Source: Gymnothorax reevesii
Taxonomy: Eukaryota; Chordata; Actinopteri; Anguilliformes; Muraenidae
Direction: 5' to 3'
Length of the DNA stretch: 64,000 nt
NCBI GenBank assembly: GCA_029721435.1
Contig: CM056582.1
Span: forward strand, 38,770,611 to 38,834,610
This document shows, in pieces, positions 1-9,689 of this stretch (position 1 is its first letter; each line of letters starts with the position of its first letter). A program made the translations under genes and the position numbers. The notes beneath the pieces are model-generated. The model saw only the letters and a program-made list of their open reading frames with translations. It ran no database searches and had not been told where the DNA came from.

Positions 1-40
1 TTTAGTTTAGTTTTTATTTAGTTTTAGTTTTTCAGCTATT
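1..40. repeat. TTTAGTTT-rich low-complexity repeat
   Basis: The window opens in a run of TTTAG/TTTTAG words. The same words recur at 1860-2012, so the two may be ends or fragments of one repeat family. No coding content is seen. Confidence 0.5.
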
Positions 41-1859
41 GGGAGGAAGCCCTTAATTTGTAGAAGCTGACAAGGATAAAAGAATGCATGACAGCAAATA
101 TGTTTTTACCAAGTCGTTTATTAATCCTTTATTCTATAACCATCATCTACCAACATGTGACACTGAGGATACTAATATAACTGAAAAAAAAATCCAATCC
201 ATCTCACCCCATACAGTCATCATGCTTGGTTATTTCCGCAGCTTTTGCATTGTTCGAGAGCTAACCATCTTCTTCACTGAATGCCGCAGGGCAGTTGCTC
301 GGAATTCTGGGCCCCCTGACAGAATATCAGTGTGGGCCCCCCGCCTCCGACATTTCATTGCCATTCTTTTACAACAATGTATCATGATGTTATTCCGTAT
401 TTTTCTGTTTCTCAGTGTTCTTGACAGCGCCTAATGCAATACACACAATTTTTCCTTTTATAAAATTAGCCACTCAAGAAAGAGAGTATCATTATGTAAA
501 TTATGAAATATTAGTTGTCTTATTCACACTCACTAACTCACTCACCATCAAAAACACATTCAGACTGCAAGTGGTGAGGATCTATTGCTGGGTCAGATTA
601 AGATGAACTGACCACAGCTGATTCTGAAGTAGCAGTGCGTAAAGGTTTAATTATTCCATTTCTTATTACTACCGTAAACATTTATATTAATGTTCCATGG
701 AACAACTGATAAAGAACTAACCAACCAAGTCTTTGAATAAACAATATCTAAATGGGCTTCCCAGTGTCATAGCTCTATGCAATCAGCTTCATTTCGCTAT
801 TGTTAAGAGGAGGGCAAGCTCTGTAAAATTACCCCCCGCGTGAACAAGACTCATGTCAACAGGCTATAGTAGCAGTTTCGTTTTAGTAAACACTTAAGGC
901 AAAAGTAATGTCAGCCTTGAAAAGCGATTATTTAAGTTACATTTAAGATTACCACACTGAGTACATGTAGTTTGCTAGTCAAACCTAGCCTGTACACTCA
1001 CTCTCAGCTGGAGAGAGCTAAGTATGCAGTAAAAAATCATAATAAGAACGGAGGTACGTGTTCTAGGCTGCTGCTACCAGATTTTTTGATGGCATATTAT
1101 AATGGCTAGCTACTCATAACCTTACCGATTTCTGTGGATGATACCGTTAATGACTGATTAATACCATTCTTGTCAGGCGAATATTTACTTAGCTAACCGC
1201 ATGTTACATTAATAACGTTAGCAGCTGGATAGCCAGCCTGAACAGCTAACATAGCAAGCGAGTTAAATACTCTCTTTCTTTGAAAAGAATTTTGTAATGT
1301 TCTGGACCCCTGCTTTTCTCTTCCTGTCCTCTCTCTATTCTTTTCTGGCATCCAGATGTGTGCATGTGTGCGTGTGTGTGTTTTAGACATCATATTCGCG
1401 GGGGCGGCTCCCTGTTTGCTGCCTTGGTTCGTGACCTCGCACGCAAAACGCACGGATAATTTTCCAATACAAGCACGAAGAATGGATTAAACCATTTTTT
1501 TTTGGAAGGGGGTTACTGAAATGTATTTCATCAATGCTGCATGCCTTAATGGCTTTGTTTAAACTCTGATGCATTAATATTAATATAAGGTAAATCTATG
1601 CAAAATAATGGCGATTACTGTGGGTTTTGTTGGCCCCAATGGACTGTAAGCCCTTAGAATTGTCATCACCTTTCCCCCCTATATGACGGCACTGAATTAT
1701 GTGCGTAAAGCATCATCTTCAGCTGACGCATGCAGCAACTACGGCAGCTGATATCCGCTATGCTTCCTCCTCTGGAAGCAACCGGTTAATCTGACTGAAC
1801 AGGACAGTAATCGAGGGAGAAAACGAAATGATTAATGAAAACAAAGCTGATTTTATCTA
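41..1859. other. No gene recognised
   Basis: Open frames here are short (116 codons or fewer), lack recognisable motifs and are not supported by splice-like borders. A GT-rich patch lies at about 1357-1382. I see nothing that identifies a gene or a known element; it may be intron or intergenic DNA upstream of the calmodulin exons. Confidence 0.5.
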
Positions 1860-2012
1860 CATTTCAGTTTAGTTTTAGTTAGTTTTGTATTGTTCATTGT
1901 AGTTTTTATTTAGTTTTCGTTTTTTAAAAATAATGACATTTTTATTTTTATTTCAGTTAACTAAATTATTGTTTCACCTTTAGTTTTAGTCTTAGTTTTC
2001 GTTAAGTATATT
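1860..2012. repeat. TTTAGTTTT-rich repeat tract
   Basis: About 150 bp dominated by TTTAGTTTTAG and TTTTTATTT words, similar to the first 40 bases of the window. Such tracts are common at ends of fish repeats, but no element boundary can be drawn here. Confidence 0.5.
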
Positions 2013-2280
2013 AACCCTGGATCTGTCCGTATTGGACAAGGACCAGAGGATAGCCACGCCCCTAAAGCATATTCTGGCTTTATCCTTTATTCTAATCTAT
2101 ATGGGACCATAATTTACAAAAATGAGCATTATGATATATCGAGGGAGACTTGAAACTTGCTAAAGCTGCTATAAAATAATGCAAAAAATCAGTCGGGGAA
2201 AGTAGGGTCATTTTCTCATAGACTTCTATAGCATTGAACACCTTTCTGCAACCACCGACGTCGCCATCTGCTGGCCATTA

Positions 2281-2365
2281 GATAGAATGCCATTTTACGG
2301 TACTTCTGCTTGGACTTTATTTTTCAGACCCGAGTGCTGCGTCCATCTTTTTATACAGTCTATGG
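2281..2365. repeat. hAT-type terminal fragment
   Basis: GTCCATCTTTTTATACAGTC at 2341-2360 closely resembles the right terminus of the hAT element that ends at 14961. It probably marks the end of a related insertion whose other end I could not find. The adjoining Harbinger-like reading frame stops here, which fits an insertion. Confidence 0.35.
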
Positions 2366-2369
2366 GCTG

Positions 2370-2640
2370 TGCACAGCCTATCCACGGGTGCGACTGGATG
2401 GTTGGTATTGCCCCTGGGGGCGATGTCGTCCTCTATCAGCTGCAGCATCCCTTCCCTTTTGAAGCCATTTCTTTTGATAAGTTCTGTAGCATTGTTCAGG
2501 TCAATTGAACGTAAACGTTGGTTAGCCATATGCTGACGAAGTCCGTGTTGATGGTTGAATTGAAGATGGAGGAGAGCAGCCATCATATGTCTTTTCCCGA
2601 TGAATGATTCTTTGAGAATTATATTGTACTTAAGTGTCCA
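2370..2640 (-). pseudogene. PIF/Harbinger (HARBI1-like) transposase N-terminal fragment
   Basis: The - strand reads through a segment containing MANQR, ELIKRNGFKR, MLQLIEDDIAP and then NHPVAPV. The order (Asp/Glu-rich start, (D/E)LIK..F, LIEDI.P, NHA(I/L)P, then an alanine-rich helix) is what I expect for the N-terminus of fish HARBI1-like transposases. Only about 75 residues are present; the catalytic DDE domain is absent. The frame runs into an unrelated hAT-like terminus at about 2365, so this is a truncated relic. Identification is from pattern memory and could be wrong. Confidence 0.45.
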
Positions 2641-2655
2641 ATCTGGACAAGACAA

Positions 2656-3369
2656 AATAACTACTTACTTGAACGCACTTGAGTACTTAGATTTTTACTT
2701 AGTATGACTGAGAATTTTACTTGGAATAAGTGAAATTCTCAGTCACTAACTTGGCAAAATACTTGGCCAAAAGTTTACTTGAATACCAACTTCAACCAAT
2801 TTTTTTCTTTAGTACAGCACTAAGTACTTAAGTATTGAAATGAATACCGGCCTAGGAGCTTGAATTGAATTTGGGATTCCTCATGAAGGTGTGATCAGGG
2901 CTCTTGTCCACCACCTGCATCTTACTGTTTCAGAAGGGACCATTTCTATTGAACTCAGGATTAGAGGTTCCTGGAAAGAAGTGGGTTTGATTGGTTTCCA
3001 GTGCCGTGTTATCAAACGCATCGAAGCCCTTTAGTGACCTATTCTCATAATCCATGATTACTATCAATCTATTCTTGTTTACTTTGCCTGATTAGCCACC
3101 ATACATTGATTACCTCAGTTGCTAAGACTAATTGGTAGAATGACTAGCAAATTTATTTTGAGTGGCAGTATTAATGGATTATTATTGTCGTATTATTGCG
3201 CAAAAGTTGCGTCAGAGTAGTCTTTTTGCCAGGTATTTTGTCATAGTATTCACAATTTTTAAAATACTGTGTTATGTAGCTCATGAAATGGCACAGATAT
3301 CCGTGAATTTGTTTCCTAGGCTCATGATCATTTTTTGATGTTTTTATGCATTTTTTGATGTTTTCCACC
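2656..3369. other. No gene recognised
   Basis: AT-rich sequence with an unusual density of ACTT/CACTT words at 2680-2830 (ACTTGAGTACTT, TTTACTT, ACTTGG). No coding frame or element end is recognisable. Confidence 0.45.
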
Positions 3370-3900
3370 TGTCCGTCTGTCCATCCGTCTGTCTGTCCGC
3401 ATATAGTTTTTCACCTGTCCGTCCGTCTGTCTGTCCACACTTTGCCACGGCTATAACTTTTGATCGGCTCATGAGAGGACTTTGATACTTGGCATATGCA
3501 TTGCTTGTGAGAAGACATTTCTGATTTCGGGGGCATATAGTTTTTCACCTGTCCGTCTGTCTGTCTGTCCGCACTTTGCCACAGCTATAACTTTTGATCG
3601 GCTCATGATAGGACTTCGATACTTGGCATATTCATTGCTTGTGAGAAGGCATTTCAGATGGGGTCATGACTTTTCACCTTGTGACCTTGACCTTGGAGCA
3701 TGACGTTTGATGACAAAAACTTTAACATGGGCCATAACTTTTCATTAGCTAGTAAAAGGCATTTGATACCTGGCATATGTATTCCTTCGGATAAGGCCTT
3801 TCTGATGAGGGAATGTTGACCTTGGGACCTTGATATTTAACCTTTGACTCATGATAGGCCTTTAATGGTTAGCATATGCATGTTATGCACCGGGGCATCA
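3370..3900. repeat. Repeat with a 134-bp direct duplication
   Basis: A unit beginning GCATATAGTTTTTCACCTGT at 3399 recurs at 3533, a period of 134 bp. Each copy holds CCGTCTGTCTGTCC, then CTATAACTTTTGATCGGCTC, then GATACTTGGCATAT. The second copy ends near 3663. Downstream, CCTTGACCTTGG and 'CATAACTTTTCATTAGC' are more diverged versions of the same motifs. Related TTGACCTTGACC words occur in the repeat at 13741-14083. Noncoding. Confidence 0.7.
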
Positions 3901-4980
3901 GTGTTTCACAAACACATCTTGTTTGCTAATGTTTTAAAACTCTGCAAACATTTTAAATTGAGGGGCTTCTATCATGATATGTTTGACATTAAACTCTACG
4001 TAAATTGTGGAGATCTGTTTTGATTTAAAAAAAAAAAAAAAGTTAAAAAAAAAAGTATTTTGACCCATTTACCAATCATTTCTGCTGCAATTTACCTGAT
4101 ATTTGATATATGGGTTATATGCAGCATGACTCATGGCTTGACTTTTTTAAATTTGATTTTGACCTTGCTTTGACCACACACCTCAATTTCATGAATGGCT
4201 TTTAAAATCTGACATTATTTGACCGATGAAGCTGGAGCTTTGGAGACATTTTCCGTCCGATGAAGACTCCCAAGTGCTCGTAAATCATTGCGATGGCAGC
4301 TGTCTTTAAAATGCCATTTTTACCCATTTGACGATTTCTGCAGCGATTCTGCTGAAATTTTGTGTACAAGCAATAAACAGTAGAACTCAATTCATTCCGG
4401 GTTTTTCTGCTTTTTAACTTTGATTTGACCTCTGGCATTCGGCTCTGCTCCTAAATTTCATGAATGGCGTTAAATATTCTCAAACTGCTTGAGCATTGAA
4501 GCTAAAAATTTGCAGAAATTTTGACAAATGGGTGAACATGGCATCTTGAAGATGGCAACCATAGCAGCCATATATTAAAGCTTATTGCAACAATTTATAA
4601 ACCTTTTGTCCTGGTGCCTGATACGCTTCTTTTTCCCAGTTTGTTTTGATTTTAGCTATCTGCACAATATCACATGTTTTTAAATGTGGCTAACAGATCT
4701 CTTCATCATGCCAAATATAGCTATTCATGCGTTACCCGATTTTAATAATTCAAGATCTGAGCTTTACAGAGAACAAGCAAATGGCTTTAATGATACAGGA
4801 CACTTGTAACATTTAGAAATGGATCATATTTCAGTTTCTTTTTAATTCAGTTCAGAGTAAGGGCCACAAACACAAAAAATTCATCCTGAAACTTTGGCAA
4901 TGAAGTTATTGAAAAATAATACTGTGAATTAAAAATGGCTGGGAGTTGAAACAATACATTTCTGGGAACATAAACTGAGG
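3901..4980. other. No gene; diverged duplicated segment
   Basis: Contains an A-run at about 4028-4052 and two diverged versions of a segment: AATTTCATGAATGGC occurs near 4187 and again near 4455, each followed by GAAGCT.. and a TTTTGAC/GACATTTT word. This looks like an old local duplication of about 270 bp. No coding evidence. Confidence 0.4.
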
Positions 4981-5563
4981 ACCTGGGTGCAAGAAGTACT
5001 TCAGTCACATTTTCCAAAAAATGAGCTGACACTACTACCATAAAGTAGAGTGTCATGTGTATCATTTCAAGCCAAAAAATTCCAAATGTTAGTACTCAAG
5101 TCCTCAATACTGATATGGCCTTCCCTGAATCTACAGAATTTTTGTGCAAGAAATACTCAAGTCTTTGCAGAAGTACTCAAGTCCTTGATGTCATCAGGAA
5201 CAAGTGCCTAAGTCCATGACTGTCCAATCAGCTGCTACTATGCGTCATGTGACAATCGAAGTAAAAATGACTGACTTTGAATCAGAAAATGATTGAAATG
5301 GCATTTATGTGGTAAAAGTACCGAGGTCCAGGCATTTTATGGTAAGAAGTACAAAGTCAAAAATTGACTCTTGTTTTTTTTCGTAATAAAGCATTATTTT
5401 TCCACAAAAATGTGTCTGTCTACTTTGTATAACCCCTGGGACTAGCAGCAGGCGCCAGTGAATGTTATCTTGTTAAAAAAGTATCTGCAGCATATTTCAA
5501 AGCTTTGACCCTTAATATCTCAAAAGTGTCATTTTGTGACTAAAGTACCTCTTGCACCCAGGT
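4981..5563. mobile_element. Possible small element with inverted termini
   Basis: ACCTGGGTGCAAGAAGTACT at 4981 is matched in reverse complement by the sequence ending CTTGCACCCAGGT at 5563, giving inverted termini of about 30 bp with few mismatches. CAAGTCCT-type words repeat internally. No clear target duplication was found and no transposase is present, so this may be a nonautonomous element or a chance palindrome. Confidence 0.35.
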
Positions 5564-6299
5564 CTTGAAATCATCTCCTTGTCCACAAACTGCACATCAT
5601 CTGACTGTGATTTTCTTCAAATTATCTGCCATTTATAAGAAAAATAAAATAAGATTGCTTGGGGAGTCACCTGGAGAGCCGTCAGAGCTCTCAGAATTAT
5701 GCACTGTCAAATCACAAAATAAAAAAACACAAATCCACCTTTGACTCATGAAGTTCCACATGAATTAATAATTTTCTGGTGGAATTTGGCACAAGTTTAT
5801 CATTATAGGCATGATGAACAACAGTAGTCACTGGTAACCTCTCCAAACCTAAAACAACCTTTTTTCTAGGGTAAAGTTCAGAGTTTTGTCCATTTTGCCA
5901 CAAAGCTGCATCAGCAAGCACATTCATTAAAGGAAAGGCTTATTTTACAGTCAGAACGTTCACCACGCAACAGAAAGCTTGCCATTTTCAATTCCGGCCA
6001 TCCAAGCGCAGTGCCAGCTTGGATAAATGCTTTTCACAGCATTTAGTATAGTGAGTATAACTCACTAACTCAGTAATATCTGAAATATACCCAATTTGAA
6101 CAAAATAGACATTCCATGATCAGGAAAAAGCTAGCAGTGTGCTCCTCTAGACTGAACAGAAACAGTGTACTGAATATGGCAAAGATTTTACTGCAGTATT
6201 AGAGCTATTCACATTTTACAGGAAACCTAGGCATTCGATTTAGTTGAATGCGGTATAAATTCTAAAACATTACTATACTGAGCAAAATTCTGCCATATA
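5564..6299. other. No gene recognised
   Basis: AT-rich sequence directly before the Tc1 element. No long frames or repeats of note. It ends in the TA (6298-6299) that is duplicated at 15373-15374. Confidence 0.5.
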
Positions 6300-6550
6300 C
6301 AGGTGCTGGTCAACGAATTAGAATAATTTGAAATAGTGCAATCGTTACATTTTTAAATGCATTTTTGTGCAGAAAGCAAATCAGGTGTTCACCGCGCCTG
6401 TCCTACTTGTTAGAGTAATCACAGAACTCGCTACCTGTAAAAAATTTGCCCAGCTGAGCTTTCCAATAGGCCCATTTAGGCCATTTAACTGTGACACTCT
6501 TGTTTTATTGAATTAGAATAATGGAGAAACCGTTTCACTGAATTAGAATA
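6300..6550 (+). repeat. Tc1 left terminal inverted repeat
   Basis: Matches the reverse complement of about 15120-15372 over about 250 bp with scattered mismatches. It contains two GAATTAGAATAA motifs (near 6511 and 6540) like the direct repeats of IR/DR transposons. Confidence 0.88.
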
Positions 6551-6590
6551 ATTTTTATTTTAATTGGAATCATCACTTTCTCAGTATTTT

Positions 6591-7066
6591 CTGGCTGCCC
6601 CCTTGGCTTGCATGACTGCCTGAAGTCTCCGCGGCATCGATTTGACCAGCTTGTCACAAGTTTCCGCACTCACTGCTTCCCAGGCTGTGGCGATGTTCTG
6701 GTTCAGTTGGTCCAGCGTAGTCAGCCTTCAGTCGCGAATTTTCCACTTGATGATGGCCCAAAGGTTTTCGATGACATTGAGGTCAGGCTAGTTGGCCGGC
6801 AATGCCAAAACTTCCAGCTGTTTTTCGGCGAACCAATCTTTGGTCGACTGTTGAAATATGAGGTCTTCTTCGCCGAACTGTTCCTCAACAATCGGAATCA
6901 GGAACGTTTCCAGAACATGTTGGTATACAGCAGCATTGACAGTCTTCTTGAAGCAGAGTTTCCCTACACCCCGAGCGGACATGCATACCCAGACCATAAC
7001 GCTCTGGGGAGGTTTGTAGGTTTCGCCACCACGACGCCAGGCACGAGGACCTTGGTCACCGAAGGA
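6591..7066 (-). pseudogene. Tc1 transposase, C-terminal part
   Basis: Read on the - strand this gives VWVCMSARGVGK, then NAAVYQHVLE, PIVEEQFGEED and FAEKQLEVLALPAN, ending in QAKGAARKY and a stop at 6591-6593. This is the C-terminal half of a Tc1-type DDE transposase. The hAT insertion at 7067 cuts the gene just after the segment that would precede the WRRG motif. The DGAPCH-type region holding a catalytic Asp is deleted between 'IFQQ' and 'STKDWF', so the protein could not be catalytically active even if rejoined. Confidence 0.85.
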
Positions 7067-7852
7067 CAGGGCTCGAGACTAACATTTTGCATTGGTTGCA
7101 CTGGTGCGCCTATCCTTTTTTTTTTTTTAGGTGCAGCAGCACAAAAATTAGGTGCACCCAAATTTTTCATTGCGTCGCCTTGAACGCCATAATGTCACCT
7201 TTTTATCGCTCTCCATAACTTTCATATAATGTGAATGATTTTTAAACAATAATAAGGTGTAGAGAAATGCTTGTCTTTATTTCATTGAACTGCTCTCACT
7301 AAAAGCACAATTATATATAAAAATAAAAATAAAGTGCTCCACTGAGCTGAAACTGAGCATTTCAAACTGAAACACTAAGCAAAATAAAATGTTTCCAAAT
7401 AAAAGTGCTTGTGCTTAAATTGCTTTGTGGAACTGAAATTGAACATTTCAAACTCAAACATTTCAAGTAAAATAAAACATTTTCAAAATTAAACGTGCAA
7501 CTGTTTAGTTTCACTGAACTGAGACCTAACATCATGTGTCAATCTTATAGCAGGTCTCCCCTTGCTGTCACATGCCCCTCAGATGGTTAACTGCAGCACC
7601 AGCAGCACCAAGAGCAACCGTTTTCCCCAGCCAATCTGCACACTGATGCCCAAGAGCAGAAAATGCTTGCTTTGTGACAGCATAAATTCCCAAAGAAAAA
7701 AAGATCATGCAGGTCACTAGCCTGTAATTTGCAAAGGGAAAACTGTTTATGTGATCTTAGCTTCTTATCTTTTTACGTATTCCTTTTTAATAATAATCTA
7801 TTATTTAAATATTTTTAAAAAATAATATTTAGGACTATAAAATTTGCGGAAC

Positions 7853-8068
7853 AAGAACAGAGAATTGGGTTGCACAAAACTTCCGTTCAGAACAATTATT
7901 AGTCCTGACCTGTTCCTAATCGGGGAGAACAAGCTGCACCTGTTAACTGTGGCGTGCTTTCGGAGTGAACCTTCTGTTAATTATGAAAATGACTGAGAAC
8001 AGGTCAGGACAAATAATTGTTTTAAACGTAGGTTTTCTGCAACCCAATTCTGTGTTCGTGTTCCACAA
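7853..8068. repeat. Imperfect foldback repeat inside the hAT element
   Basis: GGAACAAGAACAGAGAATTG near 7856 pairs with the reverse complement CAACCCAATTCTGTGTTCGTG near 8040-8060, and CAATTATTAGTCCTGACCTG pairs with CAGGTCAGGACAAATAATTG. Arms are about 65 bp around a loop of about 80 bp. It resembles a miniature inverted-repeat element. Noncoding. Confidence 0.65.
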
Positions 8069-8211
8069 CTGGACTGAATTTAGCCCATGATTTAATCGCT
8101 TTTAGATCGCATGCGGAGAGAAACCATGTCTTCGGTTGCCAATTACGACAATCGGAAAACGCGTCAATCAATGAAAATGATTGAGAACTACTAATTGCAG
8201 TCAAAAAGCCA

Positions 8212-8235
8212 GCACCCCCGCTGGCTACGCCACTG
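8212..8235. repeat. hAT-type terminus (CAGTGGCGTAGCC)
   Basis: On the - strand CAGTGGCGTAGCCAGC begins at 8235, the same terminus word used by the hAT copies at 29200 and 43412. It interrupts the transposase frame right after the MIDSDTDVSTMEC segment. The partner terminus and target duplication were not located, so the insertion's extent below 8212 is unknown. Confidence 0.5.
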
Positions 8236-8815
8236 GATCCCACACTCCATGGTAGAGACGTCTGTGTCGCTGTCAATCATGAAGGACATGTATGTGGCGT
8301 TTCCGATGTCCGCAGCTGTATTTCGCTTAAAGGTGTCAGTTATTACCCCAATGAATTGGGCACATGCCGTATCATTGCAATACGTCGGTTTTACGTTTAA
8401 TCCATTTTTCTCCGGCAACTCCTCTTTGGCAATGTTGTATGTAACATTCTTCAGAGGACCTGAAATGCAGCGAGAAGAGGGGCCACTTTCTGTGCGCACT
8501 TGTCACTGCACAACGTGTGTTTTTAGACATGTTATGTTTTTTTTTTTTAAGTTTCAATACGAAACGTTGTTGACCCGCTCGCGAATGCAATATTTCCGGC
8601 CATATTCTGACCGCACTCCCGACAGTACACGCAGTGCACTGCTTTACGTCTTTTGTTGTACTTCAGCCAGGGAATTGTTTCAGCCAGTCCTCTCTGAAGG
8701 AATATATTTCGGCCTTTTTAATTTGGGTCTCAGAGCCGGGCTCTATCCCACACTCGGTTGACACCTCCTCTGGTTCCGAATCTGATGCTGTCGCCGAAGG
8801 ACTGGGGCTTGGCAT
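8236..8815 (-). pseudogene. hAT transposase N-terminal relic (TTF-type zinc finger, ZNF862-like)
   Basis: From a - strand ATG at 8815 the frame gives a serine/acidic leader, then SFREDWLKQFP; after a one-base shift it continues KYNKRRKAVHCVYCRECG and GSTTFRIET, the F..W(L)..FPWL...C..C layout of a TTF/BED-like zinc finger found in hAT proteins related to ZNF862/KIAA1586. Further on, YNIAKEELP, LNGLNVKPTY, ITDTFKRN and MSFMIDSDTDVSTMEC match the start of the RNase-H-like transposase core. The gene is broken by the frameshift, a poly-A/T slip near 8541-8550 and an insertion at 8235; the C-terminal half is not recognisable. Confidence 0.65.
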
Positions 8816-9281
8816 ATCACCAGGGACCGGCTCCGTTTCATGACGGGATGGACACTCGGTAGTGGGGATGGATGGGATTATAGTGTTAGGGCTGGTTGCG
8901 GGCTTAGTTTTCTTAATGAAAAAACTTTCAATATTTCGGCCTCTCTTTTTCCCCTCGTTTTGTTTTGTTTATTTTTTCGTTTCAGTTAGTCAGCCACTCT
9001 GGCGCTCAGGTCGCGCGCAACGTTTAACACACACATACAACTTACAGGACCAATCAGAGGCAAAGACCCGCCCGAGCTCTGTCTCTTATTGGTTTAGAAC
9101 ACAGAATGATCTTACCATGATGAGTGTGTGAGTTCGGTCACTGGAGAACACAGAGCGATGATGCGCTTGCGAATTAAATTTAAGTTTTAACCTCAGCATC
9201 ATCAGGTGCACCAGTGCGACCTAGCAAAATTATTAGTCGCACTCTTAAAAATTTTGGTCGTGGTCGCACTCTGGAGCCCTG

Positions 9282-9689
9282 GAAGGCGATGCAAAAGCGT
9301 AATCCGTCACTGAAGACCACTTTCTGTCAGTCTTCAGCAGTCCACTCACCGTGTTCTTTGGCCCACTTCAGCCGTTTCTCCATTTGTTTCTTGTTCAGCA
9401 TTGGTTTTACTGCTGGAACGCGAGATTTGAGGCCGAGTTCGCGCAGACGACGGTAAGTGGTTGATCTCGTGACGTTAGTGCTGGTCTGCACGTTCCAAAA
9501 GTCGCTGAGCTCGGAAGTGGACTTGAACCAGTTGCTGACTGCGATCTTTCTCAGTTGCTAGTTGTCACAAGCAGAAGTTTTTTGGACGCCGGAACAGTTG
9601 GTGCGCTTGCTCCAGTCTTTCTTGAGAGATTTGCAGACGGAAGACTGGCTGATGCCAAGCTGCTCAGCAATTTTAGTTTGGGTCAAGCC
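9282..9689 (-). pseudogene. Tc1 transposase, helix-turn-helix and start of DDE domain
   Basis: Read on the - strand: LTQTKIAEQLGISQSSVCKS (a homeodomain-like helix-turn-helix), then NVTRSTTYRRLRELGLKSRV (the second DNA-binding domain), then NKKQMEKRLKWAKEHGEW and KVVFSDG, which carries the first catalytic Asp. Two in-frame stops interrupt it: one after 'ACDN' in the linker and one in 'AED*QK'. The piece is bordered by hAT insertions on both sides and joins the pieces at 14962-15031 and 6591-7066. Confidence 0.88.

Larger units (their letters stand above)
7067..9281 (-). mobile_element. hAT-like element inserted in the Tc1 transposase
   Basis: Ends are CAGGGCTCGAGAC at 7067 and CTCTGGAGCCCTG at 9281, imperfect inverted termini. 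GAAGG flanks both sides (7061-7065 and 9282-9286), and the Tc1 frame resumes directly after it. The interior encodes the decayed N-terminal half of a hAT-type transposase on the - strand. The short 5-6 bp duplication is unlike the usual 8 bp of hAT and recalls the 5-bp class of hAT elements related to ZNF862; mutation of a longer duplication is the alternative. Secondary insertions are present inside. Confidence 0.72.

Noticed and set aside
6608..7183. 191-codon + strand open frame
   Set aside because: It is the antisense shadow of the Tc1 transposase C-terminus and runs into the hAT insertion.
8195..8761. 188-codon + strand open frame
   Set aside because: Antisense to the hAT transposase relic; the - strand reading has the zinc-finger and transposase motifs.
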